The position numbers and the translations under genes were made by a program. From Saposhnikovia divaricata (taxonomy: Eukaryota; Streptophyta; Magnoliopsida; Apiales; Apiaceae), in NCBI GenBank assembly GCA_036435485.1, contig CM071601.1, positions 183,804,939-183,868,938 on the forward strand: a stretch of DNA of 64,000 nt, given 5' to 3'. This document shows positions 36,601-48,803 of this stretch, piece by piece. The notes under the pieces were generated by a model that was given only the letters and a program-made list of their open reading frames with translations, did no database searches and was not told the DNA's origin. Every line of letters starts with the position of its first letter. Within the stretch, counting starts at the first letter, position 1.

Positions 36601-39600
36601 AAGAATATGACCAATTTGGGATGTTGAAAAATATATGCAATCAATTACTATTCAAACTTCAATTTCAAGGTATTTGAAAGTATTAAAACAAATGCCTGCT
36701 CTGAATCATTGATCTACTAGGCTTGAAAAAAAATGTGCTTATTTGGCATTAGCAGCAAATCCTTAAGAACACCAGCACATCTGTAGTATTACGAATTTTA
36801 GAGTTCACAATCAACTTGTGTGACTTCTATAACTGGCAGTCGCCTTCACCCTTAAGGTCAACTTATCAGCCAAATCTGTTGCGGATTGATGTGAAAACCT
36901 TAATATGCATGACCATATTTCAAAAAATCACTTTCCTAGCATGCATTTACAAAATTACTAGTGCAAAGATATCAAAAGAAATAAAGCGCGAAAAGTTCCG
37001 TAAGAATATGAACAATTTGGGATGTTGAAAAATATACGCAATCGATTACTATTCAAACTTCAATTGCAAGGTATTTGAAAGTATTAAAACAACCCCCTCC
37101 AACATAAGACAGTTAAAAGGTTGGTATCTGTTTCAGAATTAAAAAATTATGGCGACGCAAGTATTTATTGCTAGGTATGGTAGTGGATAGCACTCTTCTA
37201 ACAGAATCACAAAAGTAGAAACTTGGCAGAGGCTAAACAAGTTGCCCAGATTGAACATACACAACTCATTCTACACCATTAAAGAACTTGGCATCCATAC
37301 AAGAACAATTCCTTCAAGATTATAGTTAATTAGCAAGAAAATCACACTTGCCTTGAAAAATGAAGTGAAGAATAAAGCCAAGTTCTGAATAAATGCCTGA
37401 TGAGAAGGTTTAGAGAAATGTCAGTTACATAAAAATAAGATGAGCTCAAGGACCAAGTTTTATCTTATTGATTCAGAAGCATACCTGCTCCTCACCAGAC
37501 CCATTTGCATAGGCTTCAGGTATTTTTGAACTGGATGGGACAATGGCCTAGAGAAAGGAATCACCGTCAAATGTAAGCAGCAAGTAGAGTATACAATGTA
37601 AACAGCTTCACGTGAATTCGTAATTACGTGGCACCAACAATATAAACATTACTTACCTGCAATTGTAGCATGAATATGCCATACAATTTAGCATACTGGG
37701 CATTATAAAAATCTCCGAAACTGAGAGCTGCGACCTGTGTCAATTGTCACAGGATTATAATCAACTAATTGCACATATTCTGTAGTGCAGAATGCAGATG
37801 GACTTGCATGTTATAGGTAATTCTATAACTCAAAAGATACCTCTGTCAAGCACTGGAGTGTCAGATTCTGATACGCTGGCGAGGGAAAGAACTTAAGAAG
37901 TGTTTCCAGCTGGGAGGAAAAAACAAAGATAAAAGAAATATGTAAAAAATCAATATGTAGCTTCATTCAATATGTAGCTTCATTCTATTATGCACACATG
38001 CCTTTCATCATAATTAGAGCTGTAAACGAACCGAACTCGGACGAACTTTTACCGAACTCGGACAAATTCTTAACGAACCGAACAATGTTCGGTAAGTTAA
38101 TCGGACACTTTGCTTGTCCGAACTCGAGTTCGGTAATGAACCTAACCGAACACGAACTGTTCACGAACATACCGAACCGAACACGAACAGTTCGGTAATT
38201 ATATATATAATAATAATTTTAAAAATAAAAAATTGTAAATATTAATGTTTTTATCGAACTCGGACGAAATCCTAACGAACCGAACAATGTTCGGTAAGCT
38301 TATCAGACACTTTTTCTTGTCCGAACTCGAGTTTGGTAAGCTTATCGGACAAGCTAACCGAACTCGAACCGAACCGGACGAGCTTACCGAACAATCCGGT
38401 TCGTTTACAGCTCTAATCATAATCCATTCACAGGTAAAAAGTGATGGCTGCCATATGAATAAATAGGGAGTAAAAAGAGAAAAGGAAATTGTACAAACCA
38501 GTGTAGATTCAAAGATATATCCAAGAGGTATCCAAGAAAGAAAAGCATGCAATGTGGCAAGCGTAGCCCTGATAAGCTCGGCCCTTTGAGATGCAGATAG
38601 TACATACAAGCATAACTCATGGATGAGTTGAAATTCACTGCAACAAGATGAGTTCTCGGTAAGGAAAAGGAAATCCGAATATTATATCAATCACCAGACA
38701 CCATAATAAACGAAAATATACTAAGACAAATAAGTCAAAAACCAATAAAACCCGTATTAGCATTTACATGCAGCAACATATCGCATATGGAAGTACAACA
38801 CTGAAACCAGCAAAAGATAGGCAAGATGACTTGTTCAAGTGCAGGACAATCACTAGATTAACAAGCTATAAAGTATGGAGCCTGAAACAAAATTAATCTT
38901 GGTCTTTCCTCATTCATCATCTCGTATCATTTAAATATTCCAATCCAAAATGGGATTTTCCATTTAATACCACTCAAAATTTTTGACTTCTAAGTGGTAC
39001 CATTTTATTTTTGGCTTCGTCTCCAAAATACCATTATGTTAATGAATCTGATCATTCTGATCAAACTCCTTGGCTTTTGGTGGGCAAAGGGATGCCCAAC
39101 AAATATTTTGAGGGGCTTAAAACCAAAGAGTTTGAACTGTTTCACCGGATTCGTTAAAAAAATGGTATTTTGGAGCTGAAACTCAAAGTAGAATAGTGCC
39201 ACTTAGAGGTCAAAAAGAAAATCCCATAATTTCGTAATGTTCGACTAACGTTTGATTAACGGAGTGGTATTATGTGGATGAAGCCAAAACTATAATGGTA
39301 CCACTTGGAAGTCAAAAACATTGAGTGGTACCAAATGGAAAAGCCAATTATACAATGGTACCAATTGGAATATCCCTTTAATTAATTAGAGATATTGACT
39401 TTACACAAAATTGTAAGTAATACATGACAGTGAAATAGTAACTGAACTGGACTTTCCCAAGTAATGCTCACTGATTTAATTAATTGGACATATCGATGTA
39501 CACAAAACTAAATGTAGCTAATGTGCAGGTAATCACCTGTTCAAAGACTCTTTGAGCTCTTTGATCTTCTGCTGAGTCATTTCACCCCTTGAGAAATCAA

Positions 39601-42600
39601 AAACCTCTTCACTTAATAGCTGACATGTAGAATGACAAGTTAATCCCGGAACTGCTAACATGTACATGAAGATTAAAAAAACATTTGTAACATACTTTTA
39701 ATATGGCCATGCAATTCTCACAAATCGTTTCACTAGTCTTCGCTGCTGCAACCAGATCTGGAACAAAGCTCTGCCACCGTGTTGGCCACTCATGCTTCAA
39801 GATCTATGTATAATGCAGAATCCCAGAAATGAACCATAGACATATCCCAACTTGGTTGACATAAAAACAAGTTATAATATTATAAAAGAGAGCAAAACTG
39901 AGTACCTGAACCAATATAATATTAAGTTTGTTGACATACAGTCTTTCCCGTCGAAAAGAGATTTCATCGCTTGAAAGCTATCAGGGGAAATAATAGGTGA
40001 AAATACAATTTATCACACAAAACTACCAAGAGCTTCTTCATATTATAAATCTTTGCCCACACTGAAATTAAGTACCTTGACAATAACTTCGGAGATGTAG
40101 TTCTTCATTCCATCTCGTTGCTGTACAGGCAATGCATTCCACCTGTACTTTATAACACCCTCCAGAACCTGCAAATACAGTAGAACTCAGCATACATTGT
40201 AAACGTACTGGTCGGAGGATGTTGAAATAACATCAAGTACTCCACTTCCACAAGTTACTACTTTTTTCAACAGATAGTGCATGCTTAAAATTAGACAAAT
40301 CCCTTGGCTCAAAATTGGACACTTTGACATAGGGAATCGAATTAGGATGTTCAAAAAAAGGAGAAGAAAAAGTAATAAGACTACACTGCCTTGGTATCAA
40401 TGTATAGACGTGTATTGATAACACTACAACAGAAATCCACCCAGATCTCTAACATCATAGTATGCCTGAATACATTTAATTTAGTTCTAGTCTAGTAGTA
40501 CATATCACTATTAATAAAAAAATGGTAAGTAATTAAACTTTTAAATCAATTTCTAGTAAAAATTGTGATTGGAGCAATGTGTTTGTATATGTATATATAA
40601 AATAATACATCTTAACTTTTATTGCTTCTGGATTGAGAATCAAAAAACTGTTCTTTAAACAATGATTATAACCTAGTACCCATGGCATGCATATTGTAGG
40701 ATCAAGGAAAAGCCTATACAACCAATTTTAATTATGAGTTCATGTCAAATTGTTCCTACCATAGTACTGGCTTTTTCAATATATAGACAGGGTCCACATC
40801 TCAGCAATCTTCGCAAAAATCTAGTCCAAAAAACAAGGTGGCCAACTTGAAATGTGTCCTAACTGAAAAAAAGGTAACGAACTGCAAAACCACTATCACA
40901 TACTAAATTTAGACTGCTTGCATCATTGTATAATTAATTTGGACATAAAACACTCATCTTGACTTTACTGCCTCATGTGAGAGGTGGTGACGCTACACCA
41001 GCAATAAAATTTAATAATCCAATTTAAAATAGCAGGAGGAGAAGATGTAATAGAATGTTAGTATTTGCAAAATGCACCACAAGTGTGAATTAGATAACAG
41101 AAAGTGGCTAAAATTTTATGATTCATATACACCTTCCCAGAATATAAATGTCATGCCCTACTCTAGCCTCACGTTCCTAAATTTTGATTTAGTTAAAGTA
41201 GAACAAGTGGAGGATAGAGTAAGCTGACCTGCAGAGCAAAAAACTTGGTGTTGAGATTCTGTGTACTTGAAAGTATGTGAACAACTTGGAGCCACATATC
41301 AGGATTAGTTTGCAACTCTCGCAAAATCTGGTCCGCGGCATTCCTCTGAACCATTAATTAGCACAATATCTCAGAATTGGAGATTCAGTATTGTAAATGA
41401 TAATCAGAAAATAACGGAATTCAGTAAGGGTCAGCTGAACTTATAATATTATAATTACTTCATCTTAGTTAGTCATGGACAGAAGATTCCTGACAGAAGA
41501 ACTAAAAACTTTAATTTACAATATAAACGCTATCCTAAAAAGTTCATTTATGAGATTTTGTACATCTGCTTTTACCTTTAAAATCACATTCACATTACCA
41601 AAACAAACAATTAACTTTCTCCTAATTTTAAAACTATGGCCCCTGAGAAAATGTAAATATTCGCGTGTATTTTAGAAAGTGTTGACTTATAATTTTTTAC
41701 TAAGAGAGAAAGATATTTGTTATCATTCTAATTTTCGAAAATAAAATAAGTGTATAACTATAAAAAAATGCATTTTGGATTTAAAATTATGGACTAAAAA
41801 AACAAACGGTGAATTAACAACACGTACTTCTTAATTTACTTCTTAATTATAATTCTTACGCTGAAAATACGTTTCATTGATATATAATTATGGATAACAG
41901 AATTGCGTGTAGAACACGTATCTTATTGACTTCAAATTACGGTTAGAGCGCCGACGACACAGAATTCCAGAATCAAACTTAGAGATAAGAGAATTGAATA
42001 GAGTATTAACAAAAGGGAGAATTTTACATTGCAGATCTATTAAGTGAACAAAACTGTATGCAAACAACTTCTAAATAAAATTATAATGTGTAAAAACGAA
42101 TAGAATAATATCAAATCGAATAAAACATAACCTATCTGTCCAGCCCATGAAGCAACATATGGGGAATAATAAACCTACTCTAATTAATTCATCTTAATTA
42201 GAAACAGAAGAAAGCATTCCAGGAGACGGACTAAAAACTCCGGCTTACCAAATAAATGCTATAACCGAAACTTAACATACCAATAACTGCAACTTTTTTC
42301 ACTTACTTTTCCTACCATCCCCCCATTTATAAAATCTTCCAAGACAAATAGCAAAGAGAAATAAAAAACATGCATATCTCTTCTTCCCTAATAAAACACA
42401 CTTACCAAACCCACACCATCACACACATTACAATAAATTATAGCACATTGTCATCAAACATTACAAACGCACAGAGAACAGTCATAACATGTGAACAATT
42501 GTCATGTAAATTTGAAAAAATTCCGGAACATACACACACATATACACAAAAAAGTAAGTGCAGAACATGTACGGAAAGACATATCTGGCGAGTTTTAAGC

Positions 42601-42792
42601 CTCAAAACTGCCTTAGTCTAAGCTCGAGCCTATGAACATTGATATAATTCATAAGAAAAGCCGTAAGAAAATGCAAAAGCTAAATTTAAAGACCTCTTCT
42701 TTAGATCCAGTTCCATAGAAAGCAGCGACAGTAGCATCCAGCAACGGCACATCAATCGGCTGACTCAAATCTCTCAGCTTCTCCGCAGCCAT
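26212..42792 (-). CDS. XPO1: exportin 1 (CRM1) nuclear export receptor, 32 coding exons
   Basis: Karyopherin-beta protein that, with Ran-GTP, carries leucine-rich NES cargo out of the nucleus. Exons, 5' to 3': 42694-42792, 41229-41345, 40076-40168, 39906-39977, 39696-39803, 39537-39619, 38499-38637, 37841-37909, 37657-37734, 37485-37547, 37352-37396, 34770-34877, 34506-34604, 33545-33748, 33079-33138, 32499-32609, 32306-32403, 32077-32185, 31073-31138, 30853-30951, 30687-30767, 30406-30495, 29624-29709, 29436-29516, 29176-29358, 29019-29085, 27778-27888, 27487-27594, 27201-27338, 26986-27123, 26801-26905, 26212-26334. They sum to 3,231 nt, i.e. 1,076 residues plus TAA, very close to the 1,075 I recall for Arabidopsis XPO1A. 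The protein starts [14 protein letters not shown] and ends IQDEMVDS. Phases agree at every junction I checked. Introns 11 and 21 use GC donors. Cys532 (DLLNLCE) corresponds to the leptomycin-B target Cys in the NES groove. No stop or frameshift seen. Confidence 0.95.
27929..27964 (+). repeat. G-run tract (potential G-quadruplex) in XPO1 intron 26
   Basis: Five or more G-runs of three to six G, separated by a single A (GGGAGGGGGGAGGGGGGAGG and onward). It is on the template strand of XPO1, so the pre-mRNA has a C/U tract about 40-75 nt upstream of the exon 27 acceptor. Confidence 0.85.
30563..30629 (+). repeat. (TG)n(AG)n compound microsatellite in XPO1 intron 21
   Basis: About 14 TG units run directly into AG units, interrupted by GGGAGGG. 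It fills much of a 191-bp intron that also has a GC donor. Confidence 0.95.
35574..37094. repeat. tandem duplication (~385-bp unit) in XPO1 intron 11
   Basis: A block opening AAATGCCTGCTCTG and closing GTATTTGAAAGTATTAAAAC occurs twice: copy A ~35574-36690 and copy B ~36691-37094. Copy A is longer only because a 723-bp hAT-like element plus one target copy sits inside it. The copies differ by scattered substitutions and a small GTTGCGGATTGATGT insertion in B. Confidence 0.85.
35748..36470. mobile_element. non-autonomous hAT-like element, 723 bp, in XPO1 intron 11
   Basis: An 8-bp target duplication AGGTCAAC flanks it (35740-35747 and 36471-36478), confirmed by the uninterrupted copy in the neighbouring duplicate. 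Terminal inverted repeats are CTAGGAAGCA and TGCTTCTTAG, with one mismatch. The left subterminal part has about five GGTGCG words and the right part several CGCACC words, giving GC-rich arms. The inside has CT-rich repeats and no transposase. Confidence 0.9.
38015..38415. mobile_element. hAT-type MITE, 401 bp, in XPO1 intron 7
   Basis: Perfect 19-bp terminal inverted repeats (TAGAGCTGTAAACGAACCG) and an exact 8-bp target duplication ATCATAAT (38007-38014 and 38416-38423). The interior consists of repeated CGAACCGAAC, GTTCGGTAAG and GAACTCGGACGA words in both orientations, so it could fold into a long hairpin. Noncoding. Confidence 0.95.
38952..39376. mobile_element. long imperfect inverted-repeat element in XPO1 intron 6
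   Basis: The left arm GGGATTTTCCATTTAATACC... GACTTCTAAGTGGTACCATT and the right arm (inverse of AATGGTACCACTTGGAAGTC... TGGAATATCCC) match loosely over about 100 bases. The word GGTACCA recurs. No convincing target duplication, so the superfamily is unassigned. Confidence 0.6.
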
Positions 42793-43100
42793 TACAATTC
42801 AATCGCCCTGCACACACACAAAACCCTAGCTTAAACACACACACATACACACACAAAAAAGAGATAAAAAGTAAGATGAATTTTCAAATAAGTCAGATAC
42901 CAGGCGCTTCCCTCCCGTTTTTTGTAGAGAGAGAGAGGGAGAAAGCGAAAGCCTTTGAAAACTGACAGGTGAGTGTTTTTGTGTATAGATGAGAGAGAGA
43001 GAGAGAGAGAGAGAGGGCCCTGGAATATAGATTGGGGGAGAGAAAAGCAGAGGACTGTTTGTTGTGGCTTGAGTTGTACTTGTATATATATGATAATTGA
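42793..43100 (-). promoter_or_regulatory. XPO1 5'UTR with probable intron, and core promoter
   Basis: Reading on the minus strand: TATATATA (43083-43090) could be the TATA box. A CT-rich leader follows (GA repeat at 42991-43014 on plus), then a donor GCGCCTG|GTATCTG at 42900/42901. A likely intron follows with acceptor TGTGTGTGCAG at 42808, then 15 nt of leader before the ATG at 42790-42792. A 5'UTR intron is an inference from these splice-like sites. Confidence 0.55.
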
Positions 43101-43445
43101 TTGGGTTTCAAACGGGGGTTTTAGGGGTGAGGGACAGAGGGGTTACATGTTAGCGTGAATCAGAAGCGGAGGTCGCGTGTGTGTTTCTATTGTGTTGTGT
43201 ATTTTTGAAATATTATTTTTAAAATATTTACCGATTAAAAATATTTTATAAAATGTTTGACTGGGAAGGTTCTATTTTTAATTCTGACCTTTTCTATGGA
43301 AACCAGCTTTAACCCTAAGCAACTTTGTTGAATTTTTGGGGGATTTATTTATATCTTATTTGTAAAAAGAATTAACGTATTTTTATTTTCATTTCTTGAG
43401 TTATGGTTGCTAGAAATTCAAATGAAATATACTTTAATGTTTAAA

Positions 43446-43869
43446 GGGTTAAGAAGCAAAAACACCCTTATGATATAGGTGAAGTAGCAAATACACCCTT
43501 ATAATTTAAAAAGGATCAAATACTTCCCTATATTTTAAGTTTATGGTTCAAAAACATCCTTCTAGTTAGTTTTTTGTTAACCATGGTTAGAAAATAATTT
43601 GTAATTTAAAACATTTAATATAACTATTATTATTAATTTAGTAAATGCTTTTTACTCCCAATTTGGAATTTAAAAAACTTGGTATTTAAATTTATTTTAT
43701 GCTAATATATATAAAACATATATATTTAAAATAAAATTAATTTTTAGATAATCATAATAAAATAAGATTAAACATAATTTTTCAATAAAATTTATTTTGG
43801 GTATATTTAGAAGGTGATATATATATATATACATATATACATATATATTAAATGTATATATATATATAC

Positions 43870-43906
<37 letters not shown>

Positions 43907-44812
43907 CTCAAATATAAACCACTCTTATAATAAAAATTAAAAACTAATCGTCTCTACTAATTTTTTATATTTTATAAACTCTCAGCCATCCACTTAAATA
44001 TTATACAAATATATTATATGATACATGCATATACATATATAATAACTATTTACTCTTATTTTACAATCCCATTTGTTTCTTTTGACAATGACAAAAAAAT
44101 GGTGATTTTCTGGTAATAAATTGACGATTGATTTTTGGATTACACACTTATATCGTACTTAATAAATTAAATGATAATACTCTAAATCGTAGAAGTTATT
44201 TTTGTTGATAGTACATTATCTTATGATAAGGAAATATTATTAAAATTGCGGATAATTACCAAAATATTATAGATTTCTTATTATAATAATAAGTTGGTTT
44301 GCAGTAGTTTAAGGCTCTATATATACTCCTTAATTTATTTTTAATAATTGCTTGACATTTGGCAGGTACTTTAATGAGTTTTGATTGCATAGCAAATATT
44401 ATTTTTTTTCAAATTATTTTTTTTTGTGAATAAAAATATATATACAATTAAAATTTTAATTTACAAAAAGAAATGTTAGTAAAGTACATGCAAAAAATTC
44501 AAGCGATTTTAAAAGAAAACATAAGGATTATATATTAACATGAAATATGATTTTAATTTCATGTTTTTTAAATTTCAAATTATGAGGAAAAAAACCTTCT
44601 AAAGTTTAGGAGCAATAATACATTAATGAAATTAGTAATATTGAATCTTGTTAATTCAAAATTAATTTTTAACCATGGTTAAGAAAAAATTAACTACAAG
44701 GGTATTTTTGTACCCTAAAATAAAATAAATGGGTGTATTTGGTCCTTTTAATATTACAAGGATGTATATATTCCTACACATATATTACAGGGGTGCTTTT
44801 GCTCCTTAACCC
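43446..44812. mobile_element. non-autonomous Mutator-like element, 1,367 bp, long TIRs
   Basis: Both ends read GGGTTAAG(A/G)AGCAAAA(A/G)CACCC inward and stay alignable for about 150 bases, including TTAACCATGGTTA. The flanking 9-mers ATGTTTAAA (43437-43445) and ATATTTAAA (44813-44821) match at eight of nine positions, the Mutator target length. The interior is very AT-rich with a TA repeat (~43816-43905) and no transposase. Confidence 0.85.
43816..43905 (+). repeat. (TA)n-rich microsatellite inside the Mutator-like element
   Basis: Three TA runs broken by CATATATACAT and AAATG. Confidence 0.9.
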
Positions 44813-44821
44813 ATATTTAAA

Positions 44822-45777
44822 AGTTTGAATTCTTTTCTTAGTAAGAAAATAAATTTTTTTATTTTTATTGTCCAAATAACATAAGGCGTTTAGTTAGAGA
44901 TAAAAATACGTAATTATGATGAAACGAATTTAATGAATCGTTAAAGTTGCATGATTTTCTATCGTTTGAGATAAAAAGAATTGACTGTTCTGTTGGGAAA
45001 AAAAAGTGATGGCCCAACATGTCCCATTTTCAATCTCCAGCTCTTTCTATCCCCATTCCAAAAAAACGGTCCAAAATATCACATGATACACTATTTGGTG
45101 CTGCATAACACCTGTTGCGCCGTCTCATCCTGCGCATTATTCCCATATTTTGTCATCTCGTGTAGCGTATCAATTCCTAATGCCGTATACCGTGTTGCCT
45201 ATTACAGCAGACACGCTACACGAACATGAGCAACATTGCAAAATTTTTAAAAAAACTAGACACTCTACACGGGCCTGCATATCATATCAGTGGGGTAGGT
45301 GAGGACCAATTTTTTATGGATGAGGTATTTTGGTTATTATCTCAAAAAAGAAGTAATATTAAATCTATGCATGAGAAGATCTAATTGTGTATTGGGATTT
45401 AGGAAATTAAATTTTAAATTTTTACGTAATGAAAAGAGGACGGAATGCATGGACGAAAATATACATTAGAATATCATGTTCATTGAGTACAAAATCTAGT
45501 TTAAAATTCGTACGATGCATAGATGTTTTTTAATATAACGAATTTTTTTATTTGAATTAAAACAATTTTAAGTCAAAAAATTTGTTCGCTTAAAATTTAA
45601 ATGAAATGATCCGATATAATTATATATATGTTATCCGTGATATTTTTTAGAAAATGATGAATTTTAGTTTGAAAATATTGAAAAGATGAATGTTTAGCTG
45701 AAAAACGTAATCGGTTAGTTATTAGTTATTATTATACAATTATAATTATTTTATTATACTTAAATAAAACAAACCGG
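44822..45777. other. AT-rich intergenic DNA, nothing recognised
   Basis: No gene. The stretch 44990-45240 is less AT-rich and has a short open frame (44981-45229) without any family resemblance. Confidence 0.5.
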
Positions 45778-46857
45778 TTGCACTGAAAAAATAGAAAAAT
45801 AGAAAATGTAATGTATTTTAGGTAAAAAAGTTAATTGGTTAATTATTACTAATTATAATATTTTATTTTATTAAACAGAATTGTTCATAGTCTTTTTAGA
45901 AAAGGAAAAATTTTAGTTAGATATACTGTATTTTACGTGAAAAGCGAAATTGATTAGTTATTGAAAAATAAAGAAGGTAACATATTTTTCTAGAAAAAAG
46001 AACATTTTACTTAAATAAAGTTACCCGAACAGGTTTTACTGGGAAAAATAAAAAAATTAGAAAATGTAATGTATTTTAGCTAAAAAGGTAATTGGTTAAT
46101 TATTAGTAATTATAATTATAATGTTTTATTTTATTAAATAGAATTGCTCATATTTTATGTGATAAAGGAAATTGATTAGTTATTGAAAAATAGAAAAAGT
46201 AACATGTTTTACCTGAAAAAAGAAATTTATTAGTTATTGGTAGCTATAAATAATTAAGTAAGGATAATTACGTAAAATAACATGTACCATTAACTAAGGG
46301 TAAATAAGTAAAATCAACTGAAAAAATAAAAAAATAGAAAAGGTAACGTATTTTAGCAGAAAAAGGTAATTGGTTAATTATTAGTAACTACAATATTTTA
46401 TTAATTAAATAAAATTGTTAATAGTATTTTTTGAAAAGGAAAAATTTTAGTTAGATCTACTGTATTTTACATGAAAAAGAAAATTGATTGGTTATTGAAA
46501 AATAAAAAAAGTAACATATTTTACCTGAAAAGGTAAACATTTTACTCAAATAAAACTACCCCAACAGGTTTTACTGGGAAATAATAAAAAAAAATAGAAA
46601 AGGTAACGTATTTTAGCAAAAAATGGTAATTGGTTAATTATTAGTATTTATAATTATAATATTTTATTTTATTAAATAGAATTCTTCATATTTTACGTGA
46701 AAAAAGGAAATTGACTAATTATTGAAAAATAGAAAAGATAACATGTTTTACTTGAAAAATGAAATTTATTAATTATTAGCAACTATAAATAATTAAGTAG
46801 AAAATTACGTGAAATAAAATGTACCATTAAGTAAGGGTAAATAAGTATAATCAAGAG
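45778..46857. repeat. two ~540-bp tandem units, each with two half-repeats
   Basis: Unit 1 is 45778-46318 and unit 2 46319-46857. Each goes through GTAACGTATTTTAGC, GGTAATTGGTTAATTATTAG, ACCCGAACAGGTTTTACTGG (or its CCCCAACAGG variant) and ends ACCATTAA(C/G)TAAGGGTAAATAAG. Within each unit the segment around TTAATTATTAGTAATTATAA recurs once more. Extremely AT-rich and noncoding. Confidence 0.8.
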
Positions 46858-48249
46858 GTACCGTACTGAGCAATCAACCAAATTTTTAATATTTTCAGCT
46901 TTTATATAATAGTATAGTATAGATTTCTTTAATATATATTATAATTTGATAAACTTTTAATTAGGTATAATTATATTTCGCCTATATATTATAACCCATT
47001 AAAGTTAATTAATTTATTCAAATATAAGCAAATTATTTTTACATATATTATCGATATTAGAATATAATATATGAAACTGGTCAAATAATAAATGTGTCTT
47101 TAAAGATAAAAACAATATGAAGTGAGAAAATCGCAAAAAAAAAAATGGATGCCAAAGAAACATAATTTAAAAAAAAATAATACCTGAAAATAAATAGATG
47201 GAGCGAAAACCATCGACCTATAATCATATGTTAGATTTAGATATTCAAAATTGAACGAGGAATACATACTTAGAACTAGGGGAGCAAACCCTCGTTCGGT
47301 TCGGTTCTCGGGTAAAACCGGAACCGCAACTGCATGTCCTCGGTTTTAAAAATCGAAAATCGCAACCGAACCATCGGTTTCGGTTTAAAATCCCGGTTTC
47401 GGTTTTCATCGATTCGGTTTCGGTTTTAAAATCCATTAAAATAAAAATAAGAAAGTATTACAAATTAATTAAAAAAGTAGTTCTACCATAAAAACATAAA
47501 TCGTCCAAATGTATTCATACAACAATTTTTAAAATTTGAAACAATAAAAAAAATGGCAGATGTCCATTGTCCAGTGAGGCAGTCCAGTTGAACTGTTGAA
47601 GTACTCTGATCGGAATGCAAAATCAATCACTCTGAAGCTGGTTCATAGCACTCTGAATCAATCCAGTTGGTACACCAGTCACCAAAAATACAAGCAGAAG
47701 CAAATCAGTATTACCTACAAATTGTTGTCACCATAGATATCAGTATTACCTACAAATCAGAAGGGCAAGTCATATATATTCAAGAGAACAGTTCAAAAAA
47801 AAACAATACAATATCTAAGTAAATTGATTATTGCTGCTGCAGACCAGAAAATTGAAGGCATGACCGCATGAGTACACCAGAAATAGAGAAAGATACAGGA
47901 CCAAAAAAGATTTTAGAAAAACCAAGTTCTCATTAGAATTAGAGAAAGATCCTTTGTACTTAGATTAGCCTGGAGAATCAACTACATTGCACAAACAAGA
48001 CCAAGTTCTTAACATGAAGAACTGTGTACCAGCTACAAGATATTCTAGAGGCAACTATGCTAAAAGCTAATATCAAGGCAGTTGCAATTTCATACGATAA
48101 TATTTCCTCATATTCGTTTATTTAATTAGTCAAGTTTTTTTAAAATTAGAAGATATAACAAAAGCCAGCTAAGAAATCCATATGTAATTGTAGTTTGTAA
48201 AGCTAAAATTAGATGAGTTACATGGGGTTTTGAAAAGCAAGATATTAAA

Positions 48250-48803
48250 CCATACAACATCATGGTCAAGTTGTGCCAGCATAAAAACAGACAACTCCTG
48301 CTGAATTAATCATCCAATCGACAAATTGCAAAGTTTATTACAGCCATCACTTCTGCTGATAACTTCACAACTACAAAGTTTCATTGGCTTTCTAAATGAC
48401 ATCATTCATTAAAGTAATGTTGCAACGCATTCTACCCGCCATGTCAGGAGTGGCTTTTACCGCTCAACAAACAAGGTAGCAGATTGTCTCATACTAAAAA
48501 CAAAAACCTTAATGCTTAATCAAACACGTCATTAGTTCAAAATACCATACCATGAAGGAGGTACCGACAAAAACCAAAGAGAAACTAGACGAGTAGCATT
48601 GGTCTTGATAACTAGGAGACTAAACCAGCATATTATATAACCATACACCAAGATGGTACAAGTTATGCCAACATAAAAATAGACAATTCCATATGGATTA
48701 ATCATCCAATGGATGAATTGTAAACTTCAATGTTGCTATTGCTTCGGTTGATAACATTACAAACTACAAAGTTCTAGAAGCCTTCTACATGATCTTGAAG
48801 ACA
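48250..48803. repeat. diverged direct repeat (~160 bp, ~390 bp apart)
   Basis: ACCATACAAC... TGGTCAAGTTGTGCCAGCAT (48250-48412) and ACCATACACC... TGGTACAAGTTATGCCAACA (48641-48803) match through ATTAATCATCCAAT and ACAAACTACAAAGTT. The second copy ends inside the truncated transposase frame. Confidence 0.7.

Noticed and set aside
42370..42621. 83-codon plus-strand ORF in XPO1 intron 1
   Set aside because: Low-complexity Thr/His-rich translation inside an intron on the opposite strand.
45778..46857. Regular repeats resembling a CRISPR array
   Set aside because: Units are ~540 bp, AT-rich and degenerate, in a plant genome; no short identical repeats with unique spacers.
46890..46925. TATATAATAGTATAGTATAGAT as a Helitron-like end
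   Set aside because: No CTRR end with hairpin and no TC start could be paired with it.
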